The notes: generated by a model not told the origin, from the sequence alone. A stretch of 53,394 nucleotides of DNA from an uncultured Muribaculaceae bacterium (GCA_910584055.1 CAJTZS010000028.1:1-53394); one strand, 5' to 3'; positions 1 to 10,052 are shown, counted from the first letter of the stretch. Numbers and translations are program-made.

Positions 1-40
1 CATCGCGCGTACGTGCGTGAATATAACAACTTAAGAATTT

Positions 41-1084
41 CTAATGTCTAATATATCCCTTGCTTTTTAATACTCTTTCCGCATCACCAATAGAAGCGCT
101 CCCTCCGCTACTAACTCCTAATTCAAATCTCAACGAAGTTAAAAAGTTTGCAAGGACACCATTCCCAAAATCATCCGGCATATTTACCCAGTCATAGCTT
201 TCGGGGAATTCAAAAAATCTCATTATCTGTCCGGTTGCTATGGTAACACATCCAAGATGTTCATATCCCGAATTATTAAATGTACCGCCTTGGGCCCAAT
301 GTGTTTTAAGTAAAGGTCCAATATTATCCACATTTTCTGTAGTTCTTTCAACCACATATGCGGTATTTTGCCAGCTATACTCTGTTCCTTCCCATAAATC
401 TTCCGTTTCTGCTGCAGAAACAAACTCTGCATACACATTGTCGGGCAGTATATTCTTACAACTTTTCAGTTTCATTATTCTATAATTGCCATAAGCTTGA
501 CTTGCATACCAATTATTAAACTCTTCATTGTAGTCGCTGCTCGTGCGCGTTGTCATTTCTGGTATTTCTGTCTCAATATATTTACACCACAGTGGTTGGC
601 AATTAAAATCATATTTATTATCTTTTGCCAGTTTAATATTACTTAACATGTCTCCAATAACAATCTGTTGTCCCGTCTCGGGCATTGACAGCGAATATTC
701 CCCATGTTCGACTTCGGCAAGGATTGGATAATATCGTGTAGTTGCGGAAACAAGAATATATCCATCTTTATTAAAGTTCACTGCATATATTGACGGCTCT
801 CCCTTTTCATCTCTTATCGCAACGACGTTCTTCACATCTTTGTGCGTTACGGAACGGGTATTATTCTCACAATTGTACATTAAAGCCACGATTTTAGCAT
901 CTTCTGCCGTGAGTTCCGTTGTTTCAGGATTTATTCCTTTTTGAATTTCAGAATCAGTATCTAAAAGCTGGGTTTGAACATAATCTGACTCATTATGGCA
1001 TGAAGTAATAATTGACATTATTGCGATTCCGAGGATATAATATACTTGTTTTGCAGTTTTTTGGAATTTTAATAGATTTTTCAT
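41..1084 (-). pseudogene. Truncated C10-family (streptopain-like) cysteine protease lipoprotein
   Basis: The 347-residue product starts at the ATG at 1084, chosen because it directly precedes a lipoprotein signal peptide ending in ITSC (lipid Cys about 29); upstream Met codons would spoil it. The middle resembles the Spi-type propeptide of C10 peptidases. Residues 255-300 hold the family's catalytic-Cys region: LLKTHWAQGG, then GCVTIATGQIM with the nucleophile at about Cys279, then a YDWVNMP-like stretch. The protein stops at KSKGYIRH, before the region where streptopain-type enzymes carry the catalytic His and Trp, so the catalytic domain is incomplete. No clear continuation is visible in the remaining 40 bases in any frame. 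It could be a real truncation, a frameshift near position 40, or an assembly-edge effect. It is probably surface or periplasm-facing and inactive as it stands. Confidence 0.65.
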
Positions 1085-1120
1085 AAGCATTAAGTTTAAT
1101 AGTGAAATATTAATATGCAA

Positions 1121-1128
1121 CAAAGATA
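1121..1128 (-). promoter_or_regulatory. Putative -7 element for the C10 protease gene
   Basis: On the minus strand this reads TATCTTTG, matching the Bacteroidetes -7 consensus TAnnTTTG, about 37 nt upstream of the ATG at 1084. The -33 position is only T-rich (TTTT), so the assignment is tentative. Confidence 0.4.
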
Positions 1129-1294
1129 TAAATTATAAGGCAATATAAAAACATGTTTGAAAACATATTGCATTTGTGTTAGAATTATCCGTCCCTAAGA
1201 ATGAGAGAGACGTACAATGGAATAAACTAATCTTAAACTCTGGTTAGATTAGAATCTTTGTTTTTATCGTAAGACAATGTACTTTTATGTAATG

Positions 1295-1683
1295 TAAATT
1301 CCCATTTATCTCTCCTTAATCAAACCAATATACTAACATCGTCTGATTCATTTTTCCAACCACATTCAACCACCAAACAACCACTTTTACATCGACACTC
1401 TTTTAATCAAACCATTGAAACCATTAAAAACCATTGCTCGTCTCACTCGCTGTCGACACACCTGAATTCCTATATTCCGATGTCATCCCTCTTCCATATA
1501 TACTCCCCGCATTCCCATAATCAGCGTAGCTGATCCAATGGTTTTTAATGGTTTAAGAATTTGCGTCATCAAAATTAACGGTCATTGTAACATAGAGATA
1601 AAAAAGTGGTTGTATAGTGGTTGTAAGTGGTTGGAGCCGGTAGTATATTCTGGTTTGATTGCAGAGAGATAAATGGGAATTTA
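1295..1683. repeat. Large imperfect inverted (foldback) repeat
   Basis: This gene-free stretch (1085-1763) is mostly one inverted repeat. The outer arms 1295-1314 and 1664-1683 are perfect 20-nt complements, and similarity continues inward through the CAATCAAACCA and ATATACTA blocks. The middle parts are repeated CAACCAC on the left and GTGGTTG on the right (around 1355-1388 and 1602-1634). The inner arms 1418-1436 and 1536-1554 are a perfect 19-nt match built on AAACCATT. The loop (about 1437-1535) has no recognisable gene. A 22-nt piece of the left arm recurs at 22316-22337. It resembles a non-coding foldback or MITE-like element; no transposase is present. Confidence 0.7.
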
Positions 1684-1708
1684 ATTAACTCAAGTTTCGC
1701 ATGTAATA

Positions 1709-1746
1709 AAAAAAGTCCGCAGGTTTCGAGGTCTGCGGACTTTTTA
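1709..1746. terminator. Bidirectional intrinsic terminator after the LRR gene
   Basis: AGTCCGCAG (1714-1722) pairs perfectly with CTGCGGACT (1733-1741) over a 10-nt loop. An A-run precedes and a T-run follows, so it works in either direction. It lies about 20 nt beyond the stop of the minus-strand LRR gene and should end the three-gene operon 9957-1764. Confidence 0.85.
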
Positions 1747-1763
1747 TTGTATCTACGGTGTTG

Positions 1764-4700
1764 CTATTTGACAAAAACTTTTTTGATTGTACTGTTAACT
1801 TTCACAACGTAGATTCCGCCGAACAGTCCGGAGATTGAGAGGTTTCCGGTGGAACTTACAACATCTTCGGCGATTTTCGCACCATCCAGGGCATAGATCG
1901 TTACATTCGAGTCGGGCTGTGAGATTACGTTAATCTCTCCCGTGCCCCCTCTGATGATTGTCTCTTGTCGAGAAAGTGTTTCGCTGATGCCGCTCGTTCC
2001 GGTAACGTCGATGAAATTCGTGTAGAGCACCAGTTCCGGGAATAGTTCATTGGTCATGACGCACATCACATGGTTGAAATCTTTCAGGAATGTAGTCACT
2101 CCGTTTTCGAGCTTATATTCCATATCCTCCACAAGTTCCTCACCGATAAGCTCGTTGTTGTCGTCGTAATATGGAGAATCGATAAACCATCTGTAGGAGG
2201 TCTTGCTCTCCCCCACCGAAGCTTGCGAACTTAGGTCGATTTTGCTGTCTTGCAGGGTGATGTCAAGCGGCTGCTGGTTGCCGTAATGATATACTGTCCA
2301 TTGAGCCCTTGCAGGAGGAAGGGTGGCGAATGTAAACTTATTGCCGTCGAGGTATACCACCTGTAGTTTCGATAACTCGTCGAGGTTTATTTCAGACAGT
2401 TGGTTCTGGTTGAGATAAAGCTGCAACAAAGCGGGAAGACCTTCGAGCGAAACTTGTTCCAATTCATTAGACACTAAGGCGAGTTCCCACAGGTTCGGAT
2501 TATTAAATTTCACGGATTTCAATTTGTTCTCTGTTGCATAGAAGCATTCCAAGGATGGATATGCTGACAGATCCAACGTCTCTATTTCATTTCTGGATAC
2601 GTCGAGAACGCGTAGTTTATTATATTGCGTAAAATCGAAGCTGTTAAGTTTTGCTCCGGTTATTGTCAACTCTTCAAGATTCGGTGATTGCGGAAGTTTT
2701 ATCTTGTCGGGTGTAAGTCCCAACCCGTGGCATGAGAATGCAACCAGACCTTTCATTGGCGATGCATCGATATATTCGAGTTCACCTGCAGAGAGACTGA
2801 ACACTGTCACTCCGTCGTTTTCTTCGTAGGAATAAACCTTTGCCTCGGCTCCAGCTACAGAAGTTGCCGCAAACGCGGTGTATGATGTTTCGAGCACATA
2901 CTGTTCGAGATCCATCTTGCCCGACCAGTCGATGTATACCGTGGTTTTCGGTTTGGCTCCGGTGAGCGTGATGGATGCTGCCCCGTTGGTCAGTGTCTTG
3001 AAAGAAGCCACGACATGTGTAGGAGTTTCAGCGGCAATGACGTTGGTGGTGCGGTAAAGGTTGTCATCTTTGAAATCCGGGAAATCAGGATGTGACCATA
3101 CGCAGTAGACCGTGCCGACAGTCGGATCGAGGAAACGGTTGTGTCCCTCTGTGCCTGTAACTTCAGTTTCCGTCAGCACCCTTCCGTCTTCAACGCGATG
3201 CCATTCAAACTTGGTTGTGCGTCCCTCGTTGTCAAGCCAATGGGAGGTGAGGTTGATCGTTGGTGCCTTCTCCGGCATTTCGAATGCTTGCTGCGGGGCG
3301 TAGGTGTATTTCTCGAATTTACCTACTGCCGGCAGTTGCGGCAACGCAATCAGGTTGCCCGATAGATTCAGGTTTCTCAGCGGAGTGTATGTCGGGATGG
3401 GCAACGAGGTGAGCATGTTGTTTGAAATGTCAAGAGTCTCCAAAGCCTCGCAATCTTCAAGATCAAGATTCTCGATTTTGTTGTTGTGAAGGTTTAAGAA
3501 TGTAATGCGGGTGGCATTGTCAAGATTGAATTCAGTCAGTAAGTTGTCGCTGAAATCCACATACAGGGGTGTGCGTCCGTCGCTGAGTATGACGGAAGTA
3601 AGTTTGTTGCGAGGTGCACGAATATCAGTAAGAACGTTTTTGCCATTGTCCCCGTCTGCTCCACCGAGATCAAGCACGGCCAAGTTATTGTCCGAAAGGT
3701 CGAGGGTTCTCAGACACCTGTTCCAAGGTAGGGTGACAGCCGAAAGTTTGCAGTTGGTCAATGAAAGGTATTGCAATGTCGGGGCATTGTCGAGGTTTAT
3801 GAAGCTTAAGGGCACTTCATTGATGGTCAAGGCAGTTATGTCATGTCCTTCTGGTATGTAAATCACGGCGTTGCCTGTTCCGAGTTTCTCTCCTTGCGCG
3901 TTTGGAAGCGCGGGAGTTTCTGAAGATGTGGCAGTGAATTCCTGTGGATTCCCGTCTCCGAAATCCACACTGAATTTAATAGGATTTGTTTCCGTTGCTC
4001 CAAGAATACCTACTTTAAGAGATATATTCTTGGCAAGCGGGCTGAGACGCATGCGGACAGATGGATTATCCTTGCCGTAATCTGCCAGCTCCTTCACCTT
4101 GAAGCGCATGGTAGTCAAGTCATAATCGGGGAGCGCAGTGTTGCCGAACGAAGCATATATGCTGTCGTTGTAGCTCTTCATAAGTGAAAGTTTCCCTTCT
4201 TCGAATTTGAAATACTCTTCTCCCAGTTCTTTGAAGGCACCGGGATTATCTTCATCGCGTACCATCATACGGGCATAAGTGGTGGATTCGGGGCGGTTGA
4301 CTTGTTTTGAGAAGTCAATTACGGTGCCGACAGGATAACTCCTTTTCACTTCAAGCGGGTGCTGATAGAAATAATACTCGTTCCACGTGATTCTGTTTGA
4401 CGGCATTGTTACGAAATCCATGTAGTTGTTGGATATGTCGACAGTGTATAGGTCTCCGTTGGCAGAGAGGTCTATTCCTGTCAATAGATTGTTGGAACAG
4501 TTGAGGTTAAAGAGTTTGGGGTTCTTTGAGAGGTCAAGTTCTGTCAGAAGGTTGCCTGAGCAATAGAGGCGCACAAGTTCAGGATTATGGCTCACATCGA
4601 TTGCCGACATTTTGTATTGTTCATTATAGCTGCCGTGATGGGAGCAATAGAACTCCTGTAAGAGGGGATTATGGCTAAGGTCAATGTCAAGGATCTTGCT

Positions 4701-5444
4701 TTGCTCAATATTGAGTATGCCTAAATTAGGGTTTTGGGACACATCTAACTTCTCTACATCGGTGATGTCAAGAGACAGTCGCACAAGGTCGGGGCAACCG
4801 GAAGGATCGCAAACCTTTAACGACGGACAGTGATAGGCATCGAATGAGATGAGTTTGGGATAATCGCGAAGTGAGAATGATTGGTCCAGAGCTCCAATGT
4901 TTGATATTGAAAGCAATCGTAGCTCCGGTTTGGGTCCGCCGACTATGACTGGACTCTTGTCGAAAGGATTGTCTTCAAGCTCAAGAACAGATAATTTCTC
5001 AAGAGGTGTCAGGTCAAGCGATTCGAGACTGTTGTGGTTCAGATAAAGCACGTCGAGATTGGTGAGTCTGGAGATGTCAAGCGTGGTTATGTAGATTCCG
5101 CTCAGGTCAAGGTAATCGATTTTGGAAGCATCTCCATAAACCTTAACCGTCCCCTCTTTTGATACCGATCCAAGGATTCTGGTGGCATTGATGTTCCCAT
5201 CAGCATCGGGAATTGCCATCTCTACAATTTCTTCAGTCGGACCGTATCCGTAATCGACATCAATGTATATTTGCTCCGTAGCACCTATGGCAAAGCTAAA
5301 AGTGCTTGATTCCATGTCATATAGTCTGGTATGGAATGTTATAATCGGCTCCTGTGCAGTCTGCGCAAGCGACGGAATTGCTGCCAGCGCAAGCGTCAAC
5401 GAGGCGATGGCAGTTTTGAAGCGTTTGAACATATTGTTTGGCAT
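1764..5444 (-). CDS. Secreted leucine-rich-repeat protein with T9SS sorting tail
   Basis: A 1226-residue surface protein. Residues 1-27 are a signal peptide (FKRFKTAIASLTLALAAIPSLAQ). Three LRR blocks, roughly 95-345, 540-705 and 890-1075, repeat units such as LDLSHNPLL, LYCSGNLLTELDLSKNP and LDVSRNEIETLDLSAYP, of the BspA/internalin-like kind. Between them are beta-sandwich-like segments. The last ~70 residues end in GGIYVVKVNSTIKKVFVK, a type A T9SS-like sorting tail. LRR proteins of this type usually bind host or bacterial surface ligands; the ligand is unknown here. It is the last gene of an operon: only 6 nt separate it from the subtilase stop. An internal Met (5432) is an alternative start that also leaves a good signal peptide. 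Confidence 0.85.
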   Translation of the reverse strand: MPNNMFKRFKTAIASLTLALAAIPSLAQTAQEPIITFHTRLYDMESSTFSFAIGATEQIYIDVDYGYGPTEEIVEMAIPDADGNINATRILGSVSKEGTVKVYGDASKIDYLDLSGIYITTLDISRLTNLDVLYLNHNSLESLDLTPLEKLSVLELEDNPFDKSPVIVGGPKPELRLLSISNIGALDQSFSLRDYPKLISFDAYHCPSLKVCDPSGCPDLVRLSLDITDVEKLDVSQNPNLGILNIEQSKILDIDLSHNPLLQEFYCSHHGSYNEQYKMSAIDVSHNPELVRLYCSGNLLTELDLSKNPKLFNLNCSNNLLTGIDLSANGDLYTVDISNNYMDFVTMPSNRITWNEYYFYQHPLEVKRSYPVGTVIDFSKQVNRPESTTYARMMVRDEDNPGAFKELGEEYFKFEEGKLSLMKSYNDSIYASFGNTALPDYDLTTMRFKVKELADYGKDNPSVRMRLSPLAKNISLKVGILGATETNPIKFSVDFGDGNPQEFTATSSETPALPNAQGEKLGTGNAVIYIPEGHDITALTINEVPLSFINLDNAPTLQYLSLTNCKLSAVTLPWNRCLRTLDLSDNNLAVLDLGGADGDNGKNVLTDIRAPRNKLTSVILSDGRTPLYVDFSDNLLTEFNLDNATRITFLNLHNNKIENLDLEDCEALETLDISNNMLTSLPIPTYTPLRNLNLSGNLIALPQLPAVGKFEKYTYAPQQAFEMPEKAPTINLTSHWLDNEGRTTKFEWHRVEDGRVLTETEVTGTEGHNRFLDPTVGTVYCVWSHPDFPDFKDDNLYRTTNVIAAETPTHVVASFKTLTNGAASITLTGAKPKTTVYIDWSGKMDLEQYVLETSYTAFAATSVAGAEAKVYSYEENDGVTVFSLSAGELEYIDASPMKGLVAFSCHGLGLTPDKIKLPQSPNLEELTITGAKLNSFDFTQYNKLRVLDVSRNEIETLDLSAYPSLECFYATENKLKSVKFNNPNLWELALVSNELEQVSLEGLPALLQLYLNQNQLSEINLDELSKLQVVYLDGNKFTFATLPPARAQWTVYHYGNQQPLDITLQDSKIDLSSQASVGESKTSYRWFIDSPYYDDNNELIGEELVEDMEYKLENGVTTFLKDFNHVMCVMTNELFPELVLYTNFIDVTGTSGISETLSRQETIIRGGTGEINVISQPDSNVTIYALDGAKIAEDVVSSTGNLSISGLFGGIYVVKVNSTIKKVFVK

Positions 5445-5450
5445 GTTAAG

Positions 5451-7781
5451 TTATCTTACTAAAATTTTTTGTGAATCTGTGCCGTTTACATTGAGCACAT
5501 ATACTCCTGCTGCAAGCCCTGCGGTGTCTAAGACGAGTTCTTCCTTTGCAGTGTCGCTCAGTACCAGTCCTCCTGCCACATTATATAGCCTTGCATTGAC
5601 CGGCGAGCCTGCAAGGAAAATCTCATACCTCCCTTTTCCCAGGTTTCTCAATAAAAATTTAGGGTTGCTTGTGGATGAGATTTCTTCTATTCCGGATGCG
5701 CGGCGCAGGGCTTCCTTCAACCCCCCGTAAGCATCGAATTTTCCGGCACCCCACTGCACTGGATTGCCTTTCTCGACATCGGCATCCACAATGGCTGTTT
5801 TAGCTATGATTTCCTGGACATCTGAATATGTAAGGTAAGGGTTGGCTTCGAGCCACAGTGCCACTGAACCGGCCACGATTGGCGTAGACATTGATGTGCC
5901 TACGCACTGATGCCAGCTATACTTGCGTCCGTCAGCTTCCACCACCGCCTGACGGTTGGCATCGCCCATCTGATTATATTTGTCGAGATAATATTCATTG
6001 GAAGAGGATATTATTGTGGCTCCAGGAGCGCATATCAAAGGTAGTGCCCTATCGTCTACGAGGTTGCCCCAGGATGAGAAACCGGATACCTCATGATTAT
6101 TGAACATGTTCCCGTATGTGTAGATTCCGCCGTCGTTGGATGCCCATTTGTCACGGGCATTGTATGATCCTACGACAATAGTGTTCTTACCGGTGGCGAC
6201 ATCGGATATTGTCCCGTCGGTTGTGCCGTTTTCATATCCGAGGCTTTCAAGGTTGTGGGAGCTCAGGTTGAAGAATTCTCCACTGGTGAAGACATCTAAT
6301 CGTTGCCCTTCCTTTCCTGTGGCGATCAATGCTACCACATAGTTGTCGCGATTGATTGCCGTGTCCCATAGCATCAGGTCAACGACTGCCATATATCTGC
6401 CGCTCTCTGTTTTGTCAAGCATCCCGGCAACCCCGAGATACCCTTCGAAATAGCGTTTCAATTGGGTGTCGAGCATATCGGCATCGCTGACCCTGTAATC
6501 CTCGCTTGTGATATAATATTTTTCACCTCCGTCGGGAACCGGGTCGAGGGTTAGGCGACGCGTCACGACTCCGCGTGATTTATTGATTACCACTGCCTGG
6601 AGTTCAAATGGTTCGTCTGTGTCCGAGTAGACATATACCTGCCCTGCCATGGCATTCTTGTAGTCGGATGCGAGGTCAAGAGATTTGAATGCGGTCATCA
6701 CTTTGTTGTCGGCGGCTGTGAGCCTTTTGTGATAAGCGATCGGAAGGTCTCCTTCATTGCCGGCTGCAACGCACACTATCAGCGGAACCTGAGTGTCGGC
6801 ACTGACTTCGTCCATATATTTGCAAATGTTGGAACTTCCGTCGTGGGGACCTATATTGGTGCCTAATGAAAGGTTCACGACCACCGGCACGCGTCGTTCC
6901 TCTTTCTTTGCCAGGTCGTATGCATAGTTGAGGATTTCCTCGAAACCGAGTGCCATGAGATAGTCTGTGTTGGCTCCGCTTGCTATCGCAATGTCGGCAT
7001 CATATGCCGCTCCGTAATAAGGATTGTTTATTTCTTTATTCTCCCCTTTGAATTCAAGTTCGGGATCGGGTACCATAGTGGCTACCGATGCCTTTCCCCG
7101 GTATCCCCCCGCCATAATTCCGAGCGTGTGGGTTCCGTGGAATGTCTCGGCGTTTTCGGTGTCAATCTCGTGAATCTTCTCCGATCCTACATTCTCCGTA
7201 ACGTACTCCCCTTTTTCGGTGGGCCGGAAATATGTGAATTGTTTTATACGCGTGGTTCCATCTTCTTTCTTGAAATTTATATGGTTGGGATCGAAGCCGC
7301 CGTCGATGATGCCGGCAAGCACCCCTTTGCCTGTGTATGCCTGGTCAAGGTCTGTTCCGTTGTGGATTTTGTCTATGCCGGTGAGCGAACGTGCCATATC
7401 CATTTTCTGGGCGAGGCGGCGTTCGAGGCGTATTGATTCCACAGCCGGGAGCTGCTCGAGGATTTCCGCCTGTACGCTCGTTATCTCAGCCAATACTGTT
7501 TTTCCACGTCCGGAGCGTAAGGATATTCCGGCTTCTTCAAGTTCTGATGCGGTGTGCCCTTGCGCCAGCGTGATGAATGCTCCGAAACGTTGTTCTTTAT
7601 TGGCCTGGTTTTTTTTGATAACTTTTTTCCTGCCGGTCGTCCCTTCGATGGTTATGCCATGTTTTGCCGCACGTAGCGTTGCCCGGCTGCCCGGGTCAAG
7701 TTTGTCCGCATTTGCTGAAAGGCATAGAATCGACAGGGACAAGGCTAATATTGCCCTGACTGTGAATGTTCGTTTAGTCAT
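5451..7781 (-). CDS. Subtilisin-like (S8) serine protease with T9SS sorting tail
   Basis: A 776-residue secreted endopeptidase. Signal peptide at 1-25. The catalytic triad is visible: Asp160 in AGIIDGGFDPNH, His215 in FHGTHTLG, Ser630 in GTSMSTPIVAG. The oxyanion-hole Asn lies in CVAAGNEGD. The catalytic domain carries a long insertion between the Asn and Ser motifs (about residues 345-600), likely a beta-rich PA-like or jelly-roll insert as in C5a-peptidase-type subtilases. The C terminus (about 707-776) ends in AAGVYVLNVNGTDSQKILVR, a type A T9SS-like tail, so export across the outer membrane is expected. It lies between a beta-rich surface protein and an LRR protein in one minus-strand operon, suggesting joint surface deployment. 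Substrate unknown. Confidence 0.9.
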   Translation of the reverse strand: MTKRTFTVRAILALSLSILCLSANADKLDPGSRATLRAAKHGITIEGTTGRKKVIKKNQANKEQRFGAFITLAQGHTASELEEAGISLRSGRGKTVLAEITSVQAEILEQLPAVESIRLERRLAQKMDMARSLTGIDKIHNGTDLDQAYTGKGVLAGIIDGGFDPNHINFKKEDGTTRIKQFTYFRPTEKGEYVTENVGSEKIHEIDTENAETFHGTHTLGIMAGGYRGKASVATMVPDPELEFKGENKEINNPYYGAAYDADIAIASGANTDYLMALGFEEILNYAYDLAKKEERRVPVVVNLSLGTNIGPHDGSSNICKYMDEVSADTQVPLIVCVAAGNEGDLPIAYHKRLTAADNKVMTAFKSLDLASDYKNAMAGQVYVYSDTDEPFELQAVVINKSRGVVTRRLTLDPVPDGGEKYYITSEDYRVSDADMLDTQLKRYFEGYLGVAGMLDKTESGRYMAVVDLMLWDTAINRDNYVVALIATGKEGQRLDVFTSGEFFNLSSHNLESLGYENGTTDGTISDVATGKNTIVVGSYNARDKWASNDGGIYTYGNMFNNHEVSGFSSWGNLVDDRALPLICAPGATIISSSNEYYLDKYNQMGDANRQAVVEADGRKYSWHQCVGTSMSTPIVAGSVALWLEANPYLTYSDVQEIIAKTAIVDADVEKGNPVQWGAGKFDAYGGLKEALRRASGIEEISSTSNPKFLLRNLGKGRYEIFLAGSPVNARLYNVAGGLVLSDTAKEELVLDTAGLAAGVYVLNVNGTDSQKILVR

Positions 7782-7804
7782 GATGCTGATATTTTGATTA
7801 GGGT

Positions 7805-7830
7805 CATCAGGGATATGGTATTCCCTGATG
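7805..7830 (-). terminator. Intercistronic hairpin in the T9SS cargo operon
   Basis: CATCAGGGA (7805-7813) and TCCCTGATG (7822-7830) form a perfect 9-bp stem with an 8-nt loop in the 67-nt gap between the first and second genes of the operon. There is no strong U-tract, so it is more likely a partial terminator or RNA-stability element than a full stop. Confidence 0.4.
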
Positions 7831-7848
7831 GCTCTATGACATAGCTGA

Positions 7849-9957
7849 TTATTTCTTGATCACTTTTTTGCCGTTTATAATGTACACTCCTGCCGGGAGA
7901 TTGGTGAGGCTTTCTCTGGAAGCATTCTCAAGCACGCGTATGCCTTGGAGATTAAACACATTGAGAGTTGTGCTGCCGTCAGCGTCAAGTTCGGAAACGG
8001 AAACTGTCCCTTTCCCGGCAATAGATATAGCCGTGTCTTCCGTGACAGGAACAATGAACCTGCCCTCTGCATCCGCTGCCACTTCTTTGTCATTTGCCTT
8101 TACGGCAATGCCTTCGCGTGATACCGGGGTGATTACAATGTGTGTGCCGTGCTGCACACTGTGGATAGTTGGATTGTCAACCACAGTAAGGTAATCGTGC
8201 GCAATCTGTGCATTCACATCATTATTAATAGTATATGTCACATTATGTGATTCGGGCTCTGTAGTGAAGACCTTGATGACAGAATTCTCTGGCATCGTTT
8301 CCAATGCGGGATATCTGCCATATTCATTTTCTATCTTCTCTCCGTTAAGATAAACCACAGGATTTGAAAATGATTGATGATAGAAGTTTACGCTGAATGG
8401 ACGGTCTGCTTCATTATAATCGATGAAGTTATACCCGTTTTCAGGTGTGATGTCTTTCCTTAGGGTATTGTCGCTCGGGTTGAGCGTGATATTTTTATAT
8501 ACCCAGTCGCTCTCCTCGAAATAAACGACGGCTTTCTTTTCACGTTTATATTCTGATGCGTAGATTTCGATGCTCTTGTCGCCGCTCAATGAGAATGAGA
8601 TGCCGAGTTCATTCTCAGTGCCGGCTTCATAAACATGGTCGATACGCCAACCGTCTGCCGCCTTGATTTCAATTGAATTCCAGCTGCGTGGAATATCGAG
8701 AACAGTCTCGGCATCATTCAGAGGCAATGATTCGAACGGGTTGGAATAAGCTTTGCCAATGACCACATGTTCCCACTCCGCAGTAATTACCGAAAGCTTA
8801 TACGGCTCGAGTTTGTTGGCATCGACGGTTATGGAGTATCCGTCCTCGTTTGTCACAATGAAATTTGTTAAGTAAGATTGACCGTTCACTGCATATGAAT
8901 TGACGGTGTAGTCATTATTGTTGAGTTCGAAAGATACTTGTTTGCCAAGTTTAACCTTGAAATCAGTTGCGAGCCATGCTCCCGTTTCAAGTGGCTGTCC
9001 GTCAATCCTGACAGTGGAAACGGCTCCTTCTGTCCCTTCATTGGTGAACACGAATTTCACCGGCACATCGATATCGGGATAGTCTGTTTCGATTTTAACC
9101 ACACATCCGTTAGTTATATTGCTTAGTCGATAAGTGGTGCCCTGAGGGGTCTGTTCCTCCTCTCCGATGTATACCTTATAAAGACTTTTGCCATATTGGG
9201 CATGAGAAATGGAAACGGGGAGTTCGGTATCGGGATTGAATTTGATATTGCTGAATTGAGAAGCGGGGACATCATCGTTTTCTCCGTTACGTCTTAAACT
9301 TACAACGGAAGCGTCACCTGTGACTTCCACCGAGAAGCTTGCCGTGCGAGCTTCATCCTTGTTGTAAGACTCGACGGTAATTTCGGTAGTTCCCGATGGG
9401 AGGCTGCCATGGTATATGCTGCAGTTTCCATAATTCAAGTAACTGGTGCCTTTTTCATCTGTTACTGACTTTAAAGAGAAGCCGGTATTGGCGTAAATGT
9501 ATGTTGTTCCGTATTCGTTGGTGATTGGTATTGTCCATTTGCCATCTGTCTGTTTGTCTTTGCGGTATTCCGTATAATCTGAACTGACATATACTTGATC
9601 CGCATCCCCCTTTATGACAAGTACCTTAGGTTGTTTCTCATTCATTGTCACAGTGAAAGTGTCACCGTCATTGAAATCGGAATATGAGAAATAATTCTGT
9701 GTACCCTTGTCGTTGCCGTTGATCAAGACTTTTTTTATTTCAAAATTTCCGCTTGGCTGCATCTGAAGCCCGTATCCTACGGGAACGGTTGCTGTGAGCG
9801 AGTTGCCGTCCCATTCTATTGGCTGGTAAGTCTGAGGGTTCATTACTTGAAGCCCCGATGGCTCGTTTGTTGTGACTGTTACGGTCTTTTGTGCCGTTGC
9901 CGTAAGTCCAAAAAGGGTGATAAGCATGCAGCTTAAAAGAAAGTAGGGATTCTTCAT
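7849..9957 (-). CDS. Secreted beta-rich protein of unknown function with T9SS tail
   Basis: A 702-residue protein from the ATG at 9957, chosen because MKNPYFLLSCMLITLFGLTA is a signal peptide ending near ATAQ; the in-frame upstream Met at 10014 has no signal-like sequence. The body is rich in Tyr, Thr and Asn in alternating beta patterns, with several repeated units of about 80-100 residues resembling Ig-like or carbohydrate-binding surface domains (for example VLVIKGDADQVYVSSDYTEY and KKAVVYFEESDWVYKNITLN). No catalytic motif is recognisable. The C terminus, FNLQGIRVLENASR followed by LPAGVYIINGKKVIKK, is a T9SS-like sorting tail. It is the first gene after a good promoter and an unusual palindromic leader, with the subtilase and LRR genes downstream. 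It may be an adhesin or binding protein; the function is not recognised. Confidence 0.75.
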   Translation of the reverse strand: MKNPYFLLSCMLITLFGLTATAQKTVTVTTNEPSGLQVMNPQTYQPIEWDGNSLTATVPVGYGLQMQPSGNFEIKKVLINGNDKGTQNYFSYSDFNDGDTFTVTMNEKQPKVLVIKGDADQVYVSSDYTEYRKDKQTDGKWTIPITNEYGTTYIYANTGFSLKSVTDEKGTSYLNYGNCSIYHGSLPSGTTEITVESYNKDEARTASFSVEVTGDASVVSLRRNGENDDVPASQFSNIKFNPDTELPVSISHAQYGKSLYKVYIGEEEQTPQGTTYRLSNITNGCVVKIETDYPDIDVPVKFVFTNEGTEGAVSTVRIDGQPLETGAWLATDFKVKLGKQVSFELNNNDYTVNSYAVNGQSYLTNFIVTNEDGYSITVDANKLEPYKLSVITAEWEHVVIGKAYSNPFESLPLNDAETVLDIPRSWNSIEIKAADGWRIDHVYEAGTENELGISFSLSGDKSIEIYASEYKREKKAVVYFEESDWVYKNITLNPSDNTLRKDITPENGYNFIDYNEADRPFSVNFYHQSFSNPVVYLNGEKIENEYGRYPALETMPENSVIKVFTTEPESHNVTYTINNDVNAQIAHDYLTVVDNPTIHSVQHGTHIVITPVSREGIAVKANDKEVAADAEGRFIVPVTEDTAISIAGKGTVSVSELDADGSTTLNVFNLQGIRVLENASRESLTNLPAGVYIINGKKVIKK

Positions 9958-10052
9958 ATAAAAACATTTAAATTTAAAATTAAAATATACTACAATACCG
10001 ATGGTGGATGTCAATTTCTAAACGGCCACTCTTAGTGTGCAAGATGGTATCA

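Noticed and set aside
9740..10014. Upstream Met at 10014 as the start of the first T9SS-operon gene
   Set aside because: The extra 19 residues are not signal-like; the Met at 9957 gives a clean signal peptide.
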